Part shown: positions 58,515-64,000 of the stretch, one piece after another
How positions within the stretch are numbered: the first letter of the stretch is position 1
How the letters are laid out: each line of letters opens with the position of its first letter
Assembly (NCBI RefSeq): GCF_040215725.1
Contig: NZ_CP157967.1
Coordinates: 1 to 64,000, forward strand
Length of the DNA stretch: 64,000 bases
DNA from: Rhizobium sp. ZPR4
Lineage (GTDB): Bacteria; Pseudomonadota; Alphaproteobacteria; Rhizobiales; Rhizobiaceae
Direction: 5' to 3'
Program-made: the position numbers and the translations under genes
Notes under the pieces: model-generated
The model's database searches: none
Seen by the model: the letters and a program-made list of their open reading frames with translations, nothing else
What the model was told of the DNA's origin: nothing

Positions 58515-58805
58515 ATGAGTGACCTTTTGATTCGCGATATTTCCGAGCCGATGAAGCAGGACATCGCAGAACGGGCCAAGCAGGCCGGGCGCAGTCTTTC
58601 GGACGAAGCGAAAGAGCTCTTGCGGAAAGCCTTGGTCGCGGAGAATAGCGAAACAGAGAGCTCCCGATTGTCCGCTTGGGACATGCTTCGACCAATTCTC
58701 TACGATGGCGATGCGGCGGCGGCCACGGAATATGCCCGTATCATGGATGAGATCGAGTTGGAGCGGAAGAAGGACTTCGGCCGTCCGGTCGAGGACTTTG
58801 AATGA
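58515..58805 (+). CDS. FitA-like ribbon-helix-helix antitoxin
   Basis: A 96-aa protein: the N-terminal DLLIRDISEPMKQDIAERAKQAGRSLSDEAKELLRKAL is the Arc/FitA ribbon-helix-helix DNA-binding fold, followed by a C-terminal toxin-binding tail ending in DFGRPVEDFE. ATG at 58515 (four codons after an in-frame ATG) is favoured by the GGGGGCG just before it. It overlaps the toxin gene by 4 nt (ATGA). The pair is inserted between def and fmt. Confidence 0.85.
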   Translation: MSDLLIRDISEPMKQDIAERAKQAGRSLSDEAKELLRKALVAENSETESSRLSAWDMLRPILYDGDAAAATEYARIMDEIELERKKDFGRPVEDFE

Positions 58806-59221
58806 TCCTCCTCGACACGAACGTTATTTCCGAATTGGAAAAACCTGTACCCGATCAACATGTAGCCAACTGGCTGAAATCGCGACCAAACGGTGAATTT
58901 TATCTTTGTGATGTCGTGGTGATGGAGCAATCCTATGGTGCGGAGCGCTTTTTACTTCGTACAAAATCCGATCGCTACATACGGGTTTTCAATGCGCTGC
59001 TGATGTCGTTCCACGGTAGGATATTTAGGTTCGATCAAAAATCCGCCATCGAGACGGGCCGCATTCGCGCCCGTCGCGAACGTTCGGGCCATCAGATTTC
59101 CGTGCAGGACGCCATGATCGCCGCCATCTGCCTTGCCAACGGCGCGGCATTGGCAACGCGCAACACAAAAGACTTCGAGGGGCTTGATCTCAAGCTCATA
59201 AACCCGTTTGAAGGCGGCTAA
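58802..59221 (+). CDS. FitB/VapC-type PIN-domain toxin
   Basis: A 139-aa PIN ribonuclease: MILLDTNVISELEKP supplies the first Asp, VVMEQSYGAERF the Glu, ISVQDAMIAAICLANGA the third acidic residue and ATRNTKDFEGLDLKLINPF the fourth. Such toxins cut tRNA or mRNA when free of antitoxin. The start overlaps fitA. Codons are less GC-rich than in def and fmt (for example AACGTTATTTCCGAATTGGAA), suggesting later acquisition. Confidence 0.9.
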   Translation: MILLDTNVISELEKPVPDQHVANWLKSRPNGEFYLCDVVVMEQSYGAERFLLRTKSDRYIRVFNALLMSFHGRIFRFDQKSAIETGRIRARRERSGHQISVQDAMIAAICLANGAALATRNTKDFEGLDLKLINPFEGG

Positions 59222-59293
59222 CGTCCGACCCCGATGGCATGTGCCGTCACTGCCGGGTCACTCCAAGTTTGATATCTTAGCCGGATGGATCGC

Positions 59294-60241
59294 ATGTCGC
59301 TCAACATCATTTTCATGGGAACGCCCGAATTCTCCGTACCGACGCTGCGGTCCTTGATCGATGCCGGGCACAAGGTTCGTGCCGTTTATACGCAGCCGCC
59401 GCGTCCCGGTGGCCGGCGTGGACTGGACCTGCAGAAGTCGCCGGTGCATCAGGCGGCCGAATTGCTAGGCTTGCCAGTGTTCACGCCCGTCAATTTCAAG
59501 GGCCCGGACGAGCGCCAGCGGTTCCGCGATCTGGAGGCCGATGTCGCCGTCGTCGTCGCCTATGGCCTACTGTTGCCGGAAGCCATTCTGTCAGGCACCC
59601 GCCTTGGCTGCTATAACGGTCATGCCTCGCTGCTGCCGCGCTGGCGCGGTGCCGCTCCGATCCAGCGGGCGATCATGGCCGGCGACGCCAAGACCGGCAT
59701 GATGGTGATGAAGATGGACAAGGGGCTCGATACCGGGCCGGTCGCGTTGACACGCGAGGTCGAGATTGGCGACACCATGACTGCGGGAGAACTGCATGAC
59801 AGGCTGATGCTCGTGGGCGCCAAAGCCATGGCCGAGGCCATGGACAAGCTGGAGCATGATGAACTGCCTCTGACCGTACAGCCGTCAGAAGGTGTTCTGT
59901 ATGCCGCGAAGATCGATAAAGCCGAAACGCGCATCGATTTCGGCAAGCCGGCGGCCGATGTCCACAATCACATTCGCGGCCTATCGCCGTTTCCTGGCGC
60001 CTGGTTCGAAGCCGAAATTGCCGGCCGTTCCGAGCGCATCAAAGTGCTAGGCTCTGAATTGGCAGAAGGCAATGGAGCCTCCGGCCAGGTGCTGACGGAT
60101 GATCTCGTCATTGCCTGCGCCTCCGGCGCCGTAAGGCTCACGAAGCTGCAGAAGGCCGGCGGCAAGCCGCTGGCGGCAGCTGATTTCCTGCGCGGCACGG
60201 CAATTGCGCCCGGCACCGTGCTCGCATCGGAGCAAGCCTGA
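59294..60241 (+). CDS. fmt: Methionyl-tRNA formyltransferase
   Basis: Fmt formylates initiator Met-tRNA with 10-formyl-THF. The 315-aa enzyme starts [16 protein letters not shown] and carries the catalytic [20 protein letters not shown] (HxSLLP) and [12 protein letters not shown]. The ATG at 59294 gives the usual N terminus; a start three codons earlier is possible. Its stop shares one base with the truA start (TGATG), showing coupling. It belongs with def upstream, now separated by the toxin-antitoxin pair. Confidence 0.97.
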   Translation: MSLNIIFMGTPEFSVPTLRSLIDAGHKVRAVYTQPPRPGGRRGLDLQKSPVHQAAELLGLPVFTPVNFKGPDERQRFRDLEADVAVVVAYGLLLPEAILSGTRLGCYNGHASLLPRWRGAAPIQRAIMAGDAKTGMMVMKMDKGLDTGPVALTREVEIGDTMTAGELHDRLMLVGAKAMAEAMDKLEHDELPLTVQPSEGVLYAAKIDKAETRIDFGKPAADVHNHIRGLSPFPGAWFEAEIAGRSERIKVLGSELAEGNGASGQVLTDDLVIACASGAVRLTKLQKAGGKPLAAADFLRGTAIAPGTVLASEQA

Positions 60242-61047
60242 TGCCGCGCTACAAAATGACTGTCGAATATGACGGCATTCCTTATGTCGGCTGGCAGCGT
60301 CAGGAGAATGGCCCTTCCGTGCAGGGCGCGATCGAAAGCGCCATCCTGTCCTTGACGGGTGAGACGGTTTCAATCCGTGGCGCGGGACGCACCGATTCTG
60401 GCGTGCATGCCATGGGTCAGGTCATGCATGCCGACCTCTCCAAGGAATGGAAGGTCTATACGCTGCGTAATGCGCTGAACGCTCATCTACGGCTTGCAGG
60501 GGATCGGGTCGCCATTCTCGATATCGTCGAGGTCGACCAAAGCTTTGACGCGCGCTTCTCGGCCATCCGCCGTCATTATCTCTATCGCATCATCGCCCGC
60601 CGCGCCCCTCTTGCGCTTGACGCCGGGCGCGCCTGGTGGGTGCCGAAGGATATGGACCACGAGGTCATGCATGCGGCCGCCCAGACCCTCGTCGGCCTGC
60701 ATGATTTCACCACCTTCCGCTCGGCGCATTGCCAGGCAAACAGCCCGGTGCGCACGCTCGACCGGCTGGACGTAACGCGCAGCGGCGAGTTGATCGAAAT
60801 CCGCGCCACGGCGCAGAGCTTCCTGCACAACCAGATCCGCTCGTTCGCCGGAACATTGAAGCTCGCGGGCGAGGGCAAGTTGACGCCCGACGACGTGCGC
60901 GCAGCGCTTGAGGCGCGAGATCGCAAGGCCTGCGGTCCGGTCGCACCGCCCGATGGCCTCTATTTCATGCGGGTGGACTATCGCGACGGCGCCGGTCTGC
61001 CCGGCGGCGAGGGAGAGAATGTCGATGACGGTGACGATCTATCATAA
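60241..61047 (+). CDS. truA: tRNA pseudouridine(38-40) synthase TruA
   Basis: TruA makes pseudouridine at positions 38-40 of the anticodon arm. The 268-aa protein has [20 protein letters not shown], the catalytic Asp in [15 protein letters not shown] and [14 protein letters not shown] near the C terminus. The C-terminal tail ([14 protein letters not shown]) is acidic and overlaps the arsC start by 23 nt. Confidence 0.97.
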   Translation: MPRYKMTVEYDGIPYVGWQRQENGPSVQGAIESAILSLTGETVSIRGAGRTDSGVHAMGQVMHADLSKEWKVYTLRNALNAHLRLAGDRVAILDIVEVDQSFDARFSAIRRHYLYRIIARRAPLALDAGRAWWVPKDMDHEVMHAAAQTLVGLHDFTTFRSAHCQANSPVRTLDRLDVTRSGELIEIRATAQSFLHNQIRSFAGTLKLAGEGKLTPDDVRAALEARDRKACGPVAPPDGLYFMRVDYRDGAGLPGGEGENVDDGDDLS

Positions 61048-61425
61048 CCCCGCCTGCGGTACATCGCGCAACACGCTGGCGATGTCCGCCAGTCCGGTGA
61101 AGAGCCTGTCGTTATCGAATATCTGAAGACGCCGCCCAGCCGCGGGCAACTGGTGGAGCTCATCGCCGCCATGGGTCTGACCGTGCGTGATGTTCTGAGG
61201 GAAAAGGGAACGCCTTATGACGAGCTTGGTCTCGGCGATCCTGGTCTCACGGATGACCAGCTGCTTGATTGGATGATCGAGCACCCGATCCTGATCAATC
61301 GCCCGATCGTTGTGACAGAGAAAGGCGTGCGCCTCTGCCGCCCGTCCGAACTTGTGCTCGATATTTTGCCGAACCCGGATATCGGCCCTTTTACCAAGGA
61401 AGACGGCGAAATCGTCAGCCGCTAG
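61025..61425 (+). pseudogene. arsC: Arsenate reductase ArsC (glutaredoxin type), interrupted by a frameshift
   Basis: The N-terminal frame gives [20 protein letters not shown] with the catalytic Cys of CGTSRNTL. After 61084 the downstream coding continues only in another frame: RQSGEEPVVIEYLKTPPSRG to the C-terminal segment RPIVVTEKGVRLCRPSELVL. One base appears to be missing (ATG-TCC-GCC, where ATG-ATC-CGC is expected), so the first frame ends in a stop near 61126. Restored, it would be about 133 aa, a normal ArsC. It overlaps the end of truA. A sequencing error cannot be excluded from sequence alone. Confidence 0.85.
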
Positions 61426-61526
61426 AGCGGTTCGGCTTTTCACGGAATCTCTGAACCGCTCTATCTCTTTGTTTTCACGCAATTCCGGTCGGAAAACCGC
61501 TGCGCACTTTTCCTGGAGTTGCTCTA
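61423..61526. repeat. Rhizobial palindromic intergenic repeat (copy 2, inverted)
   Basis: Begins TAGAGCGGTTCGGCTTTTCA, has a TCTCTGAACCGCTCTATCTC stretch, then GTTTTCACGCAATTCC, GGAAAACCGCTGCGCACTTTTCC and ends TTGCTCTA. It is the reverse complement of the core of copy 1 (23929-24030). Its first triplet, TAG, is the stop codon of the arsC remnant. Confidence 0.85.
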
Positions 61527-61539
61527 GAACGCGACCGCC

Positions 61540-62139
61540 TTAGCCCGGCGGATAGACGCCGAGGAAGCGCTGCAGGAAGTCCGTCAGCAGCATGGTCGGA
61601 ATGAGCAGCACCAGCGTCAGCGTGCCGATGAAGAGCGGATGCGTGCCGCAGATCATTCTGAGCATGCGCGCCAGAGAAAAGATGATCGCCATCATCAGTG
61701 CCAGCCATAGCAACGCCACCAGGCCGCTAGAGCCGGGAATGAAGGCGATCAAGGCGATGAGCAGCGCATTCAGATAGGATGTCGGCACACCCAGCCAGTT
61801 CACCACGACCACGATCGGCGTGAATTTGTCGCCGAAGCGGAAAATCAGCAGCAGTACGCCAGCGAGAACGAGCGGGATCAACCAGTTCGCAAACTCGACT
61901 AAGGCCAGGCGCAGGAAGAAAGCAAGACCTGTCGATGTCTCCGGCGGCATGGCGGTCAGATAGGCCTTCTGCCACCACAGCCAGGAAATGCCGATCGACG
62001 GCAGGCTCCAAAAAATCGCCCAGAAGGAGCGCATCATGCCCCGATCCGTTATGTCCAGATACTGGAAGCCGCGCGCATCCATGCGGATCAGCAGCCAGAG
62101 GCCGGACAGATAATATTGGACTTCCCTAAAGGTCGGCAT
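61540..62139 (-). CDS. Hypothetical integral membrane protein
   Basis: A 199-aa protein with about five or six hydrophobic helices (FWAIFWSLPSIGISWLWW, LIPLVLAGVLLLIFRF, LNALLIALIAFIPGSSGLVALLWLAL, LFIGTLTLVLLIPTMLL). I do not recognise a named family. It follows dapE and overlaps its 3' end by 14 nt, so it is probably translated with it; a similar conserved membrane gene near dapE is common in rhizobia as I recall. No link to lysine synthesis can be shown. Confidence 0.75.
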   Translation of the reverse strand: MPTFREVQYYLSGLWLLIRMDARGFQYLDITDRGMMRSFWAIFWSLPSIGISWLWWQKAYLTAMPPETSTGLAFFLRLALVEFANWLIPLVLAGVLLLIFRFGDKFTPIVVVVNWLGVPTSYLNALLIALIAFIPGSSGLVALLWLALMMAIIFSLARMLRMICGTHPLFIGTLTLVLLIPTMLLTDFLQRFLGVYPPG

Positions 62140-63319
62140 TCTCGAACCAGCGCTGTATGAAAGTCTGGTAGATCCCGGTCAGCGTTTCGAGATCCGAGAG
62201 TGCCACCCGTTCGTCGACCATATGCATGGTCTGGCCGACGAGGCCGAATTCCACAACGGGGCAGTAGTCCTTGATATAGCGGGCATCGGACGTGCCGCCG
62301 GTGGTCGAAAGCGCCGGCCTGTGACCGGTGACGTTCTCGACGGCCGCGGAGAGCGAGGCGATCAGCGCGTTGTTGCGCGTCAGGAACACCTGGCTCGGAC
62401 GCTCCGACCAGACGATGTCATATTTCGCCGGTGCACGCCCGGGGCGCAGCGTCTGGTCGGCCGCAGCCGCATCCAGGCGGGCCAGGATTTCCGCCTTCAG
62501 CGTGTCGGCCGTCCAGGTATCGTTGAAGCGGATGTTGAAGGTGGCGGTCGCCTTGGCAGGGATGACGTTGGTAGCGGCATTGCCGACATCAATCGTCGTC
62601 ACTTCGAGGTTCGACGGCTGGAAATTATCCGTACCGGCGTCGAAGGGCGGATCGAGCAGCGCTTCCGTCAGTTTGATGATGCTGCGCACCGGATTGTCGG
62701 CGAGGTGCGGATAGGCGGCGTGGCCTTGAACGCCATGAACGGCAATGGTGCCGGAGATAGAACCGCGGCGGCCGATCTTGATCATGTCGCCAAGCCGGTC
62801 GGGGTTGGTCGGCTCGCCGACAAGCGATGCATCCCATGTCTCGCCACGCTCGGCCGCCCATTGCAGCAGCTTCACAGTGCCGTTGATCGCCGGTCCCTCT
62901 TCGTCGCCGGTGATCAGGAAGGAAATCGAACCGGCAGGCTTGCCGTGCTTTTCGATATGACGCGCGACAGCGGCCACGAAGCAGGCAATGCCACCCTTCA
63001 TATCGACGGCGCCACGGCCGAAAAGCTCGCCATCTGCGATCTCGGCGGCAAAGGGCGGGTGGCTCCACGAGGCGGCATCGCCGACGGGCACCACGTCCGT
63101 ATGGCCGGCAAACATCAGATGCGGCCCATCCGCGCCAAGCCGCGCATAGAGGTTTTCGATATCGGGCGTTCCCGGCTCGGTCGCGGTCATGCGCTCGATC
63201 TTGAAGCCGAGCGGCTGCAGCATGTCGGCAAGCGCAGTCAGCGCACCGCCCTCGGCCGGCGTGACGGAGGCGCAGCGGATTAGGGTCTGCAGATTCGCAA
63301 TGGGATTCGCAACGGTCAT
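62126..63319 (-). CDS. dapE: Succinyl-diaminopimelate desuccinylase DapE
   Basis: DapE removes succinate from N-succinyl-L,L-diaminopimelate in lysine and peptidoglycan synthesis. The 397-aa M20 metallopeptidase has LMFAGHTDVVPVGD (metal His/Asp), FGRGAVDMKGGIACFVAAV, LITGDEEGPAINGT (catalytic Glu-Glu) and GGTSDARYIKDYCPVVEFGLVG. ATG at 63319 gives the typical start (MTVANPIANLQTLIRCASVTP). It lies 158 nt after dapD in the same direction. Confidence 0.96.
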   Translation of the reverse strand: MTVANPIANLQTLIRCASVTPAEGGALTALADMLQPLGFKIERMTATEPGTPDIENLYARLGADGPHLMFAGHTDVVPVGDAASWSHPPFAAEIADGELFGRGAVDMKGGIACFVAAVARHIEKHGKPAGSISFLITGDEEGPAINGTVKLLQWAAERGETWDASLVGEPTNPDRLGDMIKIGRRGSISGTIAVHGVQGHAAYPHLADNPVRSIIKLTEALLDPPFDAGTDNFQPSNLEVTTIDVGNAATNVIPAKATATFNIRFNDTWTADTLKAEILARLDAAAADQTLRPGRAPAKYDIVWSERPSQVFLTRNNALIASLSAAVENVTGHRPALSTTGGTSDARYIKDYCPVVEFGLVGQTMHMVDERVALSDLETLTGIYQTFIQRWFENADL

Positions 63320-63477
63320 CGGAGGCAACTTATCCGGCGGGAAATGGCAAAGCGATGGCAAAGGATCGGCGATGAGTCGAAAATCCTTGCCGCGATTCCA
63401 GCAATTGCACAGGCATGCTCACCCGGCAAGCATGAGGGAAGCGCGATATGGCAACCGCGCTTCCAAAAAAATCAAAA

Positions 63478-64000
63478 TCAGTCGCGCAGCAGCTCGTTGA
63501 TGCCGGTCTTCGAACGGGTCTTTTCGTCGACGCGCTTGACGATGACGGCGCAATAGAGGCTCGGAGCCGGCTGGCCGTTTGCCATGGTGTTGCCGCTCGG
63601 CAGCGCGCCGGCGACGACGACGGAATAGGGCGGCACTTCGCCATAGGTGATCTCGCCGGTGGCGCGATCGACGATCTTGGTCGACTTGCCGATGAAGACG
63701 CCCATGCCGAGCACGGAGCCTTCACGGATGATGCAGCCTTCGACGACTTCGGAGCGGGCGCCGATGAAGCAATTGTCTTCGATGATCGTTGGGCCGGCCT
63801 GCATCGGCTCCAGCACGCCGCCGATGCCGACGCCGCCGGAAAGATGCACATGCTTGCCGATCTGGGCGCAGGAACCGACCGTCGCCCAGGTGTCGACCAT
63901 TGTGCCTTCGCCGACATAGGCGCCGAGATTGACGAAGGACGGCATCAGGATGGCGTTCGGAGCGATATAGGCGGAGTGACGCACTACGGCGTTCGGTACG
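63478..64000 (-). CDS. dapD: 2,3,4,5-tetrahydropyridine-2,6-dicarboxylate N-succinyltransferase DapD (C-terminal part)
   Basis: The 3' part of a gene truncated by the window edge (about 174 codons visible). It shows the left-handed beta-helix hexapeptide repeats of Dap[59 protein letters not shown] and a C-terminal [26 protein letters not shown]. DapD makes the substrate of DapE's pathway by succinylating tetrahydrodipicolinate. The reading frame continues upstream at the window end without a start codon. Confidence 0.95.
   Translation of the reverse strand, partial: VPNAVVRHSAYIAPNAILMPSFVNLGAYVGEGTMVDTWATVGSCAQIGKHVHLSGGVGIGGVLEPMQAGPTIIEDNCFIGARSEVVEGCIIREGSVLGMGVFIGKSTKIVDRATGEITYGEVPPYSVVVAGALPSGNTMANGQPAPSLYCAVIVKRVDEKTRSKTGINELLRD

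Noticed and set aside
1..64000. CRISPR arrays, rRNA, tRNA, prophage or insertion sequence
   Set aside because: No regularly spaced direct repeats, RNA-gene signatures, transposase or phage structural motifs were seen.

Overview
The window is a gene-dense, GC-rich stretch of an alphaproteobacterial chromosome, almost certainly Rhizobiaceae and most likely genus Rhizobium. It opens exactly at the dnaA start codon, which suggests a chromosome linearised at dnaA. The taxonomic evidence is the gene content and order: hemW-rdgB-rph beside hrcA-grpE, ptsN-hpf-rpoN-lptB-lptA-lptC, lspA-kinase-olsB-maeB-mutS-glnD-murJ-trpS, and tsaB-rimI-fur/mur-olsA-miaB-phoH-ybeY-corC-lnt-praR-metK-trmB. RIME-like palindromic repeats typical of Rhizobiaceae lie between the genes. 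No rRNA, tRNA, CRISPR array, prophage or insertion sequence was recognised.

Layout. 1-8.5 kb: dnaA; a LysR regulator divergent from an EamA exporter; a minus-strand rph-VOC-rdgB-hemW run; hrcA; a GFA-family gene. 8.6-14.8 kb: grpE, then a minus-strand lptC-lptA-lptB-rpoN-hpf-ptsN block covering lipopolysaccharide transport, sigma-54, ribosome hibernation and nitrogen PTS. 15-23.9 kb: sppA-ihfB-lapA, two small minus genes, two RNA-methyltransferase genes, lspA, an orphan hybrid histidine kinase and olsB. 24-36.5 kb: a class III nucleotide cyclase, malic enzyme, mutS, glnD, murJ and an odd DUF1963-type gene. 36.6-50.8 kb: trpS, universal stress protein, nfuA, and the long plus-strand tsaB-to-trmB housekeeping run. 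50.9-57.7 kb: a heat-shock hsp20-DUF1150 unit, nucleoside hydrolase, a chemoreceptor, ribokinase and rmuC. 57.9-64 kb: def, a FitAB-type toxin-antitoxin pair, fmt, truA, a frameshifted arsC, a membrane protein, dapE and the 3' part of dapD.

How genes work together. OlsB (23.0 kb) and OlsA (41.3 kb) are the two acyltransferases of ornithine-lipid synthesis, encoded 18 kb apart. LptA, LptB and LptC belong to one LPS export machine. RpoN, PtsN and GlnD all belong to nitrogen control. HrcA, GrpE and the small heat-shock protein belong to the heat-shock response. Nucleoside hydrolase and ribokinase could form a nucleoside-to-ribose-5-phosphate route around a chemoreceptor.

Most interesting signals. 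(1) A RpoH-type promoter plus a ROSE-like RNA thermometer upstream of hsp20. (2) A sigma-54 -24/-12 element followed by a Pho-box-like direct repeat upstream of olsB. (3) Intergenic palindromic repeats whose TAGAGC end supplies the stop codon of the adjoining gene at three places. (4) A FitAB toxin-antitoxin pair with a double TGATATCA operator, inserted between def and fmt. (5) A one-base frameshift in arsC. I did not find a large undescribed system; this is mostly core chromosome with small accessory insertions.
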